Shown: piece after piece, positions 44,621 through 53,050 of the stretch
Layout: every line of letters begins with the position of its first letter
How positions within the stretch are numbered: position 1 is the first letter of the stretch
NCBI RefSeq assembly: GCF_000429405.1
Contig: NZ_AUBU01000006.1
Location: 310,001-374,000, forward strand
Length of the DNA stretch: 64,000 bases
Direction: 5' to 3'
Source of the DNA: Algoriphagus marincola DSM 16067
Lineage (GTDB): Bacteria; Bacteroidota; Bacteroidia; Cytophagales; Cyclobacteriaceae
Notes under the pieces: model-generated
The model's database searches: none
Told to the model about the DNA's origin: nothing
What the model saw: only the letters and a program-made list of their open reading frames with translations
Translations under genes and position numbers: made by a program

Positions 44621-46591
44621 ATGAATAAAGGCATTTTGGTTTTTTTGGTCTTGCTCCTGTGCGGTCATGGGGTTTTATCTCAAGATACCCGATCTTACAA
44701 AGGAGGTTTTACCTTCAAGGGACTTCGTGGAACAGCTGAGCTTCAGTATACACTTGATGAGGAGATGGAGCCTATTTTGAATGGTCCTTTTGTTTTCAAC
44801 TATGGCAAAATGGATAGCCTGGAAAGGGGATTGTTCAGAAAACTTCAAGTTGAGGGTGTATATGCCGAGGATCAAAAAAATGGGGATTGGACCTACCGGC
44901 AAGAAATACATCAGATAGGTATTGAGGATATTGTAAATAGGCAAATTCAAGCTGCGCTTTTTACAAATCTGATAGAACTGGAAGCAAATTATCAAAAAGG
45001 GGAATTGAGCGGCTCATGGAGCTATTCCGAGAAAAATTGGCAGGCTGAAGAGTACTTGAATGTATTTGTAGCCAAAGATTTGACTTTTGAAAAAGACAGC
45101 TTGCTTGGCTCCGTAAATTTTGAGTCGAAAGACCCAAAGCGTACCTATCAGATCTTTGGCCAGGTAAATAAAGAAGGCTTGATGGTAGGTAATTGGGAGT
45201 TTTTCTATCCCATGGACAGCAATCTTACCATTCATGAAACCCGGCGCTACGAAAAGGGATTCTTGATTGGTCTTTCTAAAGTCAATAGCCTGACAAATCA
45301 GAAAATTGATGAAGTGGTTTTTTATAATGCTATTGAAAAACTCGATTCACTCAATCAGGGATTTGAAGTAGACTACAAAGTATCTGATCAGGCATTTGGA
45401 CTGATTTTCAATGATGGCTATGCGGAAAGCAGCGAGGAGTTTCAGGAACAATATTTAGGAACCTTTCTGCTGGAAGATGCCCTTAGCAGGCTTTTGCAGT
45501 TTGAAGAAGATTTCTTTTCCGAGGATGGGAAACTCAAAAAATATCCGCTTTCAACCCGAAGGTTTGTCTATGCCATATCCGAGGAAGACCAAGGCCGCTA
45601 CGAAGAAATTATCGAGGTTTTTGACAGGTTGAAGGAAAAATCCAACCAAAAAGCTATTTCCGATTTCCTTTCACTTAACCAAAACACTTCCGATTCACTG
45701 GCTTTCAGCGGGGCCTATTTTGAGTATTTGATGAGGAAAATCGGAAACTATGAGCAAGTTATCCAATTGCTTCGCAATGGAGATATCCAATACTTTGATA
45801 CTGGGAATTACCTACGTGACGGATTGAATTTCTTGAATTCAGAGGAGCAGATTAATTATACTTATGACACTGAATTGCGTCAAAAGACTTTGGAGTTTCC
45901 GCAGCTCTCTGAAAACAAAAAGCTCTCAACAGATCTGCTAGCGCACATTCAACGGGAGTGGGAGACATTTGAGTCGATTCAGGTTTATATTCAAAAGCAA
46001 CAAGTCGACTTTAGGCAAAGTACTGAACTTGATGTCCTCGAAGAGCGGATTTTAAAAGAAAAGCAACGGGTAGCAAGTCAAAAAAAATCACTTGAAATCC
46101 GCAATAACCGACACCTGGCATTGGTAGATTCGGTCTATCAGAACCTCAGTGTAAAAAATTATCAGCAACTCCTCAATACGTATAATGAAACCGAAGGCTT
46201 TTTGGAAAAAGCGGAGGTTGGGGATGAATTGATTGAGTTGTTTCTCTTTCTGGAGGAAAGCCTTCCCGAATTGCAGCGATACGAAAATCTAGGCTCATCC
46301 CTTCGAGAAGAGTTTACAGAAAAGACGCTGGACCCATTCACCTTTGAGACGGACTTTGAAGTGCTGCGTCAACCGGGACTCATTCAGGCAGCAGAATCCA
46401 TTATTGATTATGAACTTGACCTGATCATGCGTTCGGAAGATTTTCGGGATGTGCAGGTTCATCTACTCAACTTGGATGCTCTCGAATCTCGCCTTTTGGA
46501 ATTGAAAGGCAGAAATACCAAAAGACTGGAGCGAAATATTCGGAAAGTCTCCGGCAACATCAACCAACTTAAAAAACTACTTTCGATATGA
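44621..46591 (+). CDS. Large secreted protein with MORN/YwqK-like and coiled-coil parts, unknown function
   Basis: 656 aa with a Sec signal (LVFLVLLLCGHGVLSQ). The N-terminal 230 residues have spaced G-(D/S/N)-W-x-(Y/F) units (NGDWTYRQE, SGSWSYSE, VGNWEFFYP) like MORN/YwqK repeats. The rest is helical and highly charged, with likely coiled coils (LEERILKEKQRVASQKKSLE; LESRLLELKGRNTKRLERN). No family recognised. Its stop overlaps the start of the DUF2490 barrel gene (ATGA), so the two are probably one functional unit in the periplasm and outer membrane. 44399-44620 upstream is noncoding and holds GATCAGGCTGATC, a 13-bp near-palindrome at 44478. Confidence 0.75.
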   Translation: MNKGILVFLVLLLCGHGVLSQDTRSYKGGFTFKGLRGTAELQYTLDEEMEPILNGPFVFNYGKMDSLERGLFRKLQVEGVYAEDQKNGDWTYRQEIHQIGIEDIVNRQIQAALFTNLIELEANYQKGELSGSWSYSEKNWQAEEYLNVFVAKDLTFEKDSLLGSVNFESKDPKRTYQIFGQVNKEGLMVGNWEFFYPMDSNLTIHETRRYEKGFLIGLSKVNSLTNQKIDEVVFYNAIEKLDSLNQGFEVDYKVSDQAFGLIFNDGYAESSEEFQEQYLGTFLLEDALSRLLQFEEDFFSEDGKLKKYPLSTRRFVYAISEEDQGRYEEIIEVFDRLKEKSNQKAISDFLSLNQNTSDSLAFSGAYFEYLMRKIGNYEQVIQLLRNGDIQYFDTGNYLRDGLNFLNSEEQINYTYDTELRQKTLEFPQLSENKKLSTDLLAHIQREWETFESIQVYIQKQQVDFRQSTELDVLEERILKEKQRVASQKKSLEIRNNRHLALVDSVYQNLSVKNYQQLLNTYNETEGFLEKAEVGDELIELFLFLEESLPELQRYENLGSSLREEFTEKTLDPFTFETDFEVLRQPGLIQAAESIIDYELDLIMRSEDFRDVQVHLLNLDALESRLLELKGRNTKRLERNIRKVSGNINQLKKLLSI

Positions 46592-47424
46592 GGTTTGACT
46601 TTTTAAAAGCTTTAATAAGCAGGATGAAGGCGCCTCTCTTGTTTTTGATATTGATAGTCTCGCCTTTAGTAGCTCTGTCACAAGAAGAACCTGAGCAGGA
46701 AGAACGGATCACGTCTCGTCGATCTGAGCTTTGGAATGGGCTTTACACGAAGTATAGAATTGGCGAGAAACTATTCTACTACGGAGAGTATCACCTTCGG
46801 ACAAGAGATCAATTGGTTCAAAACATGGGGCAAATCTATTTGAGATTTGGACTCAGTTATATTATCAATAAAAACCTGGAAATTACAGGTGGGATTGTCA
46901 CTCCATTCTATTGGGCACCACCGGAGTACGCTGATCAAGAGCTTCCCTATGATAAGATCGTCAATCAATTTCGATTCTGGCAACAGGCCCTTTTTATTCA
47001 GTCGCTAGGAAAGGCAAAACTTTATCATCAAATCCGAACTGAACAGCGCTGGAGAAGGGATTATTATGTCGGTTCCCCATTCGAACTCAGCTATCGATGG
47101 CGATATAAAATTTCATCATACATTCCCCTGAACTCTTATAAATTCCAACCGGGAACTTACTTTCTCTCGCTTTACAATGAAGTTTTTATACAAACTGGAA
47201 AGACGATCATTCGAAATCCATTCGAGGATAATCGGGCTTTTGTAGGCTTAGGGTATATTTTGAATGAAAATATTCAATTTCAGGTTGGTTATGCCAAAAG
47301 TTGGCAGCAAAGGGATTCCGGGATCAATTACAATAATCGGGACCTGATACGTTTCTCCGTTTATCATAATCTTGATTTTACCAGAAAGAAAAAGCCACCG
47401 GTGGATTTTCAGCCAGTGTTTTGA
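46588..47424 (+). CDS. DUF2490 family outer-membrane beta-barrel protein
   Basis: 278 aa. A signal peptide (LLFLILIVSPLVALSQ) follows a short basic N-terminus; a second possible ATG is at 46624. The mature part alternates in beta-barrel style with WNGLYTKYRIGEKLFYYGEYHLRTR, RTEQRWRRDYY and RFRW-like aromatic strands, as in DUF2490. The 4-bp overlap with the upstream gene suggests translational coupling and a joint envelope role. Confidence 0.85.
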   Translation: MRFDFLKALISRMKAPLLFLILIVSPLVALSQEEPEQEERITSRRSELWNGLYTKYRIGEKLFYYGEYHLRTRDQLVQNMGQIYLRFGLSYIINKNLEITGGIVTPFYWAPPEYADQELPYDKIVNQFRFWQQALFIQSLGKAKLYHQIRTEQRWRRDYYVGSPFELSYRWRYKISSYIPLNSYKFQPGTYFLSLYNEVFIQTGKTIIRNPFEDNRAFVGLGYILNENIQFQVGYAKSWQQRDSGINYNNRDLIRFSVYHNLDFTRKKKPPVDFQPVF

Positions 47425-47431
47425 TGAATTT

Positions 47432-48649
47432 TCAGTAAAACCAAGCTTTCTTCCAGCCCAAATCCTGAGAGGAATAAATACTTCCTTTTCCGCTGAAGAC
47501 ATAGGCGATTCCACAGGCAAGCGCTAGAAAAACTCCGGCTTCTGAGCCAAATAACTCCATGCCCATAACAGTGCAGGCCATTGGGGTATTGGTGGCCCCT
47601 GAGAAAACACCGACAAAGCCCATCCCCGCCAGTAGCGCTAAAGGCAGGGGTATCAAGCTACTCAATGCATTGCCCAAGGTGGCTCCTGTGAAAAACAAAG
47701 GTGTCACTTCACCACCCTTGAATCCTGCCCCCAAGGTAAATCCGGTCAAGCCAGTTTTGGCGAGCCAGTCGTACCAAGGCAAGGGCTGCTCAAAGGCCTC
47801 CACAATCCGGGGAATTCCCAATCCTATGTAAGTGGTGCTGTCCGAAATCCATACAATCCCTGCGATCACCAGTCCGCCTATGACCGGTCTCAGCGGAGGG
47901 TAGGAGAAGGTCTTGGAAAATAATTTTGAAAAAAAATGAGTGCATTCCGCAAATAATCTACCCGAGAGCCCAAAGGCAATTCCAGCTGGTATCACCCAAA
48001 GTAAATTCGGTAAAGAATGAGTAGCTACTTCAGGAATATAATACTCGATGTGCCCTACTCCCCAAAGCAATTCGCAAGTCCAGTCTGCTACAAAAGCCGC
48101 CCAAAAAGCTGGAAAAAGCGATTGAGGCCGAAATTTGCCTGTATGCATCCATTCCAAGGCGAAGATTGCCCCGGCAAGTGGTGTCCCAAAAACTGAAGAA
48201 AATCCGCCAGCAACGCCTCCTATGAGCGTCAAACGCCGATTTTCACGATTAAGTCCAAGCCATTTGGTCAATTGATCGGAAAGAGATCCTCCCATCTGTA
48301 CGGCAGTCCCCTCTCGGCCTGCTGAGCCACCAAAAAAATGGGTCAAAATGGTCCCAAAAAGTACCAAAGGCGTCATTCTAAGCGGAATGGGGCTTTTATG
48401 TGCATTGAGTTCGTCTAGAAGTAAGTTGTTTCCTTTGAGGGAGTTTTGCCCAATTTTGTAATAAGTCCAACCGATCAAAAAACCACCCATTGGAAGGAGT
48501 GCAATAACCCATCGGTGAGACTCTCGGTAATCAGTAACCCAATCAAGAGAAATCAAAAAAACAGCAGAGGCAGACCCTGCCAACAGTCCTATCAAAAGCC
48601 CGTCAAGGAGCCACTGAAAAAAGTAAATGCCAAATGATTTGAAAGTCAA
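47432..48649 (-). CDS. CLC-type anion channel/antiporter, resembling the CLC-F (fluoride/proton) clade
   Basis: 405 aa with about ten to twelve membrane helices. CLC selectivity regions are present but non-canonical: GNNLL (73-77) where chloride CLCs have GSGIP, GREGT (111-115, gating Glu113) for GKEGP, and GFKGGEVTPLFFTGA. From memory, GNNL and GREGT are marks of the fluoride-exporting CLC-F clade, so a fluoride/proton antiporter is likely, though chloride transport is not excluded. No fluoride riboswitch was recognised in the 116 bp upstream. Convergent with the DUF2490 gene (7-bp gap). Confidence 0.85.
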   Translation of the reverse strand: MTFKSFGIYFFQWLLDGLLIGLLAGSASAVFLISLDWVTDYRESHRWVIALLPMGGFLIGWTYYKIGQNSLKGNNLLLDELNAHKSPIPLRMTPLVLFGTILTHFFGGSAGREGTAVQMGGSLSDQLTKWLGLNRENRRLTLIGGVAGGFSSVFGTPLAGAIFALEWMHTGKFRPQSLFPAFWAAFVADWTCELLWGVGHIEYYIPEVATHSLPNLLWVIPAGIAFGLSGRLFAECTHFFSKLFSKTFSYPPLRPVIGGLVIAGIVWISDSTTYIGLGIPRIVEAFEQPLPWYDWLAKTGLTGFTLGAGFKGGEVTPLFFTGATLGNALSSLIPLPLALLAGMGFVGVFSGATNTPMACTVMGMELFGSEAGVFLALACGIAYVFSGKGSIYSSQDLGWKKAWFY

Positions 48650-48765
48650 TTTAGATTTTTGTTCTTGGGATGGGCAAATTAGGAATAGAAATTGAATTTT
48701 AAAGAACTGTCCGGCCGCTTACAACTATTCTTGGCAGGGAGTGGTTATTTACAAAATCCATTGAA

Positions 48766-49656
48766 ATGAAAAATATACTTATCACCGGTGGCTCAGGCCT
48801 GATAGGGCAGCGCATCACTCAATTGCTGGAGCAAAAGGGGATGGAAGTCGCTTGGTTGAGTCGATCTGCAAAATCACGAAAATCGTTTACCTGGGATATT
48901 CCCAGTCAACAAATCGATGCTGAGGCGATGGAATGGGCTGATGCGGTGATTCACTTGGCCGGTGCTGGAGTGGCAGACAAAAAATGGACTCCTCAGCGGA
49001 AAAATGAGATTCTGGAATCCAGGACCCAAAGTACTCAATTGCTCCATCAGGCAATTGAAGCGGCGAAAGAAAAACCGACGACTTTTATCTCTGCTTCCGC
49101 GATTGGATATTATGGATTTGATACCGGTTCACAATTACTCGATGAAAACAGTCAAGCCGGGAGTGATTTCTTGGCGGATGTGGTGATTGCATGGGAAAAA
49201 GAAGTCAAAAAGATAGAGTCATTGAATTTGCGGACGGTATTACTTCGGATCGGGATCGTCCTAGATGCCGAAGGTGGAGCTTTAGGAGAAATGCTCAAGC
49301 CGCCTGTCGCTGCTCCGCTTGGAAATGGAGACCAATGGATGAGTTGGATTCATATCGAAGACTTGGCAAGAATGTTTGTATTTGCTCTGGAGAAAACAAC
49401 CTTGCAGGGAATTTATAATGCAGTCGGACCCAACCCCGCCACCAACCAACACTTAACCCAAGAAGCAGCAAAAGCAAAGGGAAAGCCTTATTTGGGTATA
49501 GGGGTTCCTGGTTTTGTGCTTCGATTGATGTTGGGTGAAATGGCCCGTATGGTGCTAGGAGGAAACCGTGTCGCTAGTCAAAAAATCCAAAAAGCCGGGT
49601 TTGAGTTTGAGCATGAAAATTTAAAAAGTGCACTTCTTGACTTATTTAAGAAGTAA
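48766..49656 (+). CDS. TIGR01777 family NAD-dependent epimerase/dehydratase-like protein
   Basis: 296 aa. Extended SDR fold: ILITGGSGLIGQRIT (nucleotide-binding), VIHLAGAGVADKKWT, ISASAIGYYGF (Tyr of the active site) and a DUF1731 C-terminal domain (GVPGFVLRLMLGEMARMVLGG). The family (E. coli YfcH relatives) has no settled substrate. Divergent from the CLC gene and convergent with the PLDc_N trio. Confidence 0.94.
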   Translation: MKNILITGGSGLIGQRITQLLEQKGMEVAWLSRSAKSRKSFTWDIPSQQIDAEAMEWADAVIHLAGAGVADKKWTPQRKNEILESRTQSTQLLHQAIEAAKEKPTTFISASAIGYYGFDTGSQLLDENSQAGSDFLADVVIAWEKEVKKIESLNLRTVLLRIGIVLDAEGGALGEMLKPPVAAPLGNGDQWMSWIHIEDLARMFVFALEKTTLQGIYNAVGPNPATNQHLTQEAAKAKGKPYLGIGVPGFVLRLMLGEMARMVLGGNRVASQKIQKAGFEFEHENLKSALLDLFKK

Positions 49657-49658
49657 TC

Positions 49659-49832
49659 TCAGAGGCGCTTTGTCCTTCCAACCAAAAACCAGAGTATCGT
49701 ACCCAAGAAAGGGACAAGTACAACAATCAAAAGCCAAATCAATTTGTCCGTTTCGTTGGCAAAATTGCTGATTACCACATCGTAGATAGTGTAGGCATAA
49801 ATAGCCAGTCCGATGATTCCTAGTCCAAACAT
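49659..49832 (-). CDS. PLDc_N domain mini-membrane protein, copy 3
   Basis: 57 aa, read by hand on the minus strand. Starts MFGLGIIGLAIYAYTIYDVV, then KLIWLLIVVLVPFLGTILWF and a basic end (GRTKRL). This is the PLDc_N (phospholipase D nuclease N-terminal) layout: helix, Y(D)x(I/V) turn, K(L/M)(I/L)W and second helix with PxxG. Its ATG shares one base with the stop of copy 2 (TGATG). The last of three tandem paralogues. Confidence 0.75.
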   Translation of the reverse strand: MFGLGIIGLAIYAYTIYDVVISNFANETDKLIWLLIVVLVPFLGTILWFLVGRTKRL

Positions 49833-50053
49833 CAGTAGGAGAATTTTTTACCGCTATTGCCGATAATAAGGTAAATGATGGGTCCAATCCCTTGGGCAAA
49901 GACTAAAATCAGCACCCAAATTAATTTCATATTGGGATCTTTGAATTCGGAGCGAATGACATCTACAAGACAATACACCCAGAAAATGAAATAAAGAATA
50001 CTAAATAAAAAGAGGATGATAAATCCACCGCCAATATTTTGAATGAACATCAT
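49832..50053 (-). CDS. PLDc_N domain mini-membrane protein, copy 2
   Basis: 73 aa from the ATG at 50053 (MMFIQNIGGGFIILFLF); the frame extends to a TTG at 50059. Two helices flank VYCLVDVIRSEFKDPNMKLIWVL, and the second helix ends GPIIYLIIGN, the PLDc_N signature. In sigma-factor-linked families this domain is an antitermination or membrane-stress element; alone, its function is unknown. Confidence 0.85.
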   Translation of the reverse strand: MMFIQNIGGGFIILFLFSILYFIFWVYCLVDVIRSEFKDPNMKLIWVLILVFAQGIGPIIYLIIGNSGKKFSY

Positions 50054-50064
50054 ATGCAAAGTTT

Positions 50065-50328
50065 TTATCGATGAATTCTACTTGAAAAAATTGGATTAAA
50101 TTTTCGCTTTTCTTTGTGTCTTCTACTCATGGCTAAATACAGGAAAACTCCGAATGGTGTGGTAAAGAGCAAGATCAGCAACCACATCATTTTTTCGTGT
50201 GGAACGCGAAAATCACTTTTGATCAAATCTACCATGGCGTAAAGCCAAAAAGCAGCATAACCAAATAAAAGAAGAGCACCTCCAGCTTGCCAAATCCATA
50301 GTCCTTGTCCGGGAGTAATTAATTCCAT
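50065..50328 (-). CDS. PLDc_N domain mini-membrane protein, copy 1
   Basis: 87 aa. Helix ALLLFGYAAFWLYAMVDLIKSDFRVPHEKMMWLLILLFTTPFG fits PLDc_N, followed by YLAMSRRHKEKRK, a basic cytoplasmic tail. First of the tandem trio; 5-11 bp separate it from copy 2. Divergent from the M14 peptidase gene. Confidence 0.85.
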   Translation of the reverse strand: MELITPGQGLWIWQAGGALLLFGYAAFWLYAMVDLIKSDFRVPHEKMMWLLILLFTTPFGVFLYLAMSRRHKEKRKFNPIFSSRIHR

Positions 50329-50421
50329 AGCTTTTCTTCAATTATTTTTACCACTGCTCTAAAATAGCTTTTTTTGAGAAAAATTAGTAAGAATTTAGTC
50401 AAAAGTTTTAATCATACTTAT

Positions 50422-52977
50422 ATGCAAAGAATCCTATTTCTCCTGATTTTCACATTCATGTCTTCCTGGGCCAGCGCCCAAGTTGATCTGAGTTATTATT
50501 TGCCGGAAGGCTACACCTATGACCCCTCCATACCTACTCCCAAGCAGGTTCTTGGCTATGAAGTGGGGGAATGGCATGTCACGCATGACCAATTGGTGAT
50601 GTACATGAAAGCGGTTGCTGAAGCCTCTAATCGAGTAATGTTTGAGGAGACGGGTAGAAGCTATGAAAAGCGTCCGCAGACCTTATTGACCATTTCTTCC
50701 CCTGCCAACTTAGCAAGACTAGACCAAATCAAGGCAGATCGTAAAAAACTCCGGAATCCCAATCAGAGTGTTTCCATAGAGTCTATGCCGGTGGTGATGT
50801 TTATGGGATATTCTGTACATGGGAATGAAGCAAGTGGTGCAAATGCTTCGCTTTTGGCCGCTTACCATTTTGCTGCGGCAAATGAAATTGAAGCTGAGTT
50901 GGAAAATGTGGTTTTGCTTCTCGATCCAGCGATCAATCCTGACGGTCTCAATCGATTTGCCTCATGGGTCAACTCCCACAAGTCTTACAATCTTAATGGG
51001 GATCCAAATGGAAGGGAATACAATGAAGCCTGGCCAAGAGGTCGGACGAATCATTATTGGTTTGACCTTAACAGGGATTGGTTGCCAGTGCAACATCCAG
51101 AGTCAAGAAATCGGGTAAAAGTCTTTCAAAGCTGGTTGCCTAATATTCACCTGGATTTTCATGAAATGGGAACCAACAGCACCTTTTTCTTCCAACCTGG
51201 TGTTCCATCGCGTACCCATCCGCTTACCCCGGATAAAAACTTTGAGCTGACCGAAAAAATAGGAACCTATCATGCCAAGGCTCTCGACAAGATCGGCTCG
51301 CTTTATTACAATCAAGAAAACTACGATGATTTCTACTATGGAAAAGGCTCTACCTATCCGGATGTACAAGGGTCAATCGGTATCCTCTTTGAGCAGGCAA
51401 GTTCTAGAGGACACCTTCAAGAATCAGCCAATGGGATGTTGAGTTTTCCTTTCACAATTCGAAATCAATTCACCGCAAACCTTTCTTCTTATGAAGCTGC
51501 AAAAGAGATGCGTGAAGAACTCAATCAGTGGATGCGGGATTTTTATGTTGGAATAGCTGAGGAAACTGCGGCAGATGTCAACAAAGCGTACATTTTTGGT
51601 TCAGAGAAGGATGATGCCCGTAGCTTTCACTTGGCAGATTTGATCCTACAGCATGACATCAAAGTATTTAGCCTGGAAGAGGATATTACTGTAAATGGAA
51701 GGGATTTCAAAAAGGAAAATGCCTACATCGTGCCGGCAGACCAGCCCCAATATCGATTGATCAAAGCAATGTTTGAAACTAGAACGGAGTTTCAAGATTC
51801 ACTTTTCTATGACATTTCAGCTTGGACTTATCCGATGGCTTTCAATTTGGACTACATGGCTTTGAATAGCCGTATTTTGAATTTGGCAAATGTACGTGAG
51901 ATCAATAAGAATGAATTTCAGCTTAAGCCTGGCCAAGTCATTGGTGGGGTGGGAGCCTATCAATATGCCATGGAGTGGACAGACTACTATGCTCCGAAAG
52001 CAGCCTACAAGTTGATGAAGGAAGGCTTCCGTGTGCGGGTGGCAAATGCAGAGTTTTCCACACCTGAAGGTAAAAGCTTTGGTAGAGGCACTATCCTAAT
52101 TGATAAGGGAGAGACCGATTTGTCTGATGCAGCTTTCTTTCAAAAGCTACAAGAAATTGCCTCTTCCTCTACTGTGGATATTCATGCTATCAGTACTGGA
52201 TATACAGCAGGGATCAATATGGGATCTACCTTTATCACACCTTTGGAAATTCCGCGAGTGGCTTTGTTGGTAGACAACGGAGTAGATGGATATGAAGCAG
52301 GAGAAATTTGGCACCTGCTGGATCAGCGAATCGAAATGCCTATCACACTTTTGCCTGTAGATCGAGTCAGCTCCAGTGTTATTGATCGCTACAATGTCAT
52401 TTTAATGCCTGATGGCAATTATGGAAGCTTAGGCAAATCCGGAGCAAGCACCTTGAGATCTTGGGCTGCTAAAGGAAATACCCTTGTAGCCAAAGGTGGT
52501 GCGCTTCGCTTTCTAGCCCAAAATGAAGTCATTGATATCAAATTCCGTTCGGTGGATAATGATGAAAAAGGACTTCAGAAGCCTTATGCGATTTACCGAG
52601 ATGCGACCGGAGCCAAGGTGACCGGAGGAGCAATATTTAATGCTAATCTGGACCTAACCCATCCTTTGGGATATGGCTATACCGATTCGGCGATTCATAC
52701 CTTCAGAAATGATAATCTGTTTTTGGAGCCTGCCGAAAACCCATACGCAAACCCACTGGTATATACTTCAAACCCGCTTGCTTCTGGCTATTTGCACCCA
52801 AGCAATCTGCCTGGACTACAAAATGGATCTGTAATCCAAGTACGGGGTATCGGGCGAGGAAGAGTCGTGGCCTTTGCTGATAATATGAATTTCCGTGCTT
52901 TCTGGTTTGGTACGAATAAGCTGTATCTAAACGCAATCTTCTTTGGTCAGGTGATCAATGGAGGTACTACTCGATAA
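50422..52977 (+). CDS. Secreted M14 family zinc carboxypeptidase
   Basis: 851 aa from the ATG at 50422 (MQRILFLLIFTFMSSWASAQ signal); the frame begins at a TTG 16 codons earlier. Peptidase M14 domain over about residues 40-360: zinc ligands in MGYSVHGNEASGA (HxxE) and NIHLDFHEMG, substrate residues NPDGLNRF and FDLNRDWLP, and a candidate catalytic Glu in GILFEQASSRGH. The C-terminal half is a large domain common to Bacteroidota homologues. It likely degrades peptides outside the cytoplasm. Followed by a terminator lying before the amidohydrolase start. Confidence 0.93.
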   Translation: MQRILFLLIFTFMSSWASAQVDLSYYLPEGYTYDPSIPTPKQVLGYEVGEWHVTHDQLVMYMKAVAEASNRVMFEETGRSYEKRPQTLLTISSPANLARLDQIKADRKKLRNPNQSVSIESMPVVMFMGYSVHGNEASGANASLLAAYHFAAANEIEAELENVVLLLDPAINPDGLNRFASWVNSHKSYNLNGDPNGREYNEAWPRGRTNHYWFDLNRDWLPVQHPESRNRVKVFQSWLPNIHLDFHEMGTNSTFFFQPGVPSRTHPLTPDKNFELTEKIGTYHAKALDKIGSLYYNQENYDDFYYGKGSTYPDVQGSIGILFEQASSRGHLQESANGMLSFPFTIRNQFTANLSSYEAAKEMREELNQWMRDFYVGIAEETAADVNKAYIFGSEKDDARSFHLADLILQHDIKVFSLEEDITVNGRDFKKENAYIVPADQPQYRLIKAMFETRTEFQDSLFYDISAWTYPMAFNLDYMALNSRILNLANVREINKNEFQLKPGQVIGGVGAYQYAMEWTDYYAPKAAYKLMKEGFRVRVANAEFSTPEGKSFGRGTILIDKGETDLSDAAFFQKLQEIASSSTVDIHAISTGYTAGINMGSTFITPLEIPRVALLVDNGVDGYEAGEIWHLLDQRIEMPITLLPVDRVSSSVIDRYNVILMPDGNYGSLGKSGASTLRSWAAKGNTLVAKGGALRFLAQNEVIDIKFRSVDNDEKGLQKPYAIYRDATGAKVTGGAIFNANLDLTHPLGYGYTDSAIHTFRNDNLFLEPAENPYANPLVYTSNPLASGYLHPSNLPGLQNGSVIQVRGIGRGRVVAFADNMNFRAFWFGTNKLYLNAIFFGQVINGGTTR

Positions 52978-52984
52978 AATTTTC

Positions 52985-53019
52985 AAATCCCGATTTCAAC
53001 TAGAGATCGGGATTTTTTT
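52985..53019 (+). terminator. Terminator after the M14 peptidase gene
   Basis: AAATCCCGAT / ATCGGGATTT, 10-bp stem with an 11-nt loop and a T-run. Confidence 0.9.
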
Positions 53020-53050
53020 AACTCTTTCCCCAAATCTATTTGAAACTGTT

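Noticed and set aside
48650..48765. Fluoride (crcB) riboswitch upstream of the CLC gene
   Set aside because: The conserved riboswitch core was not found on the relevant strand.
49642..49899. Minus-strand 85-codon frame between the epimerase and PLDc_N genes
   Set aside because: A different minus-strand frame (49659-49832) gives a clear PLDc_N protein; this one does not look like a protein family.
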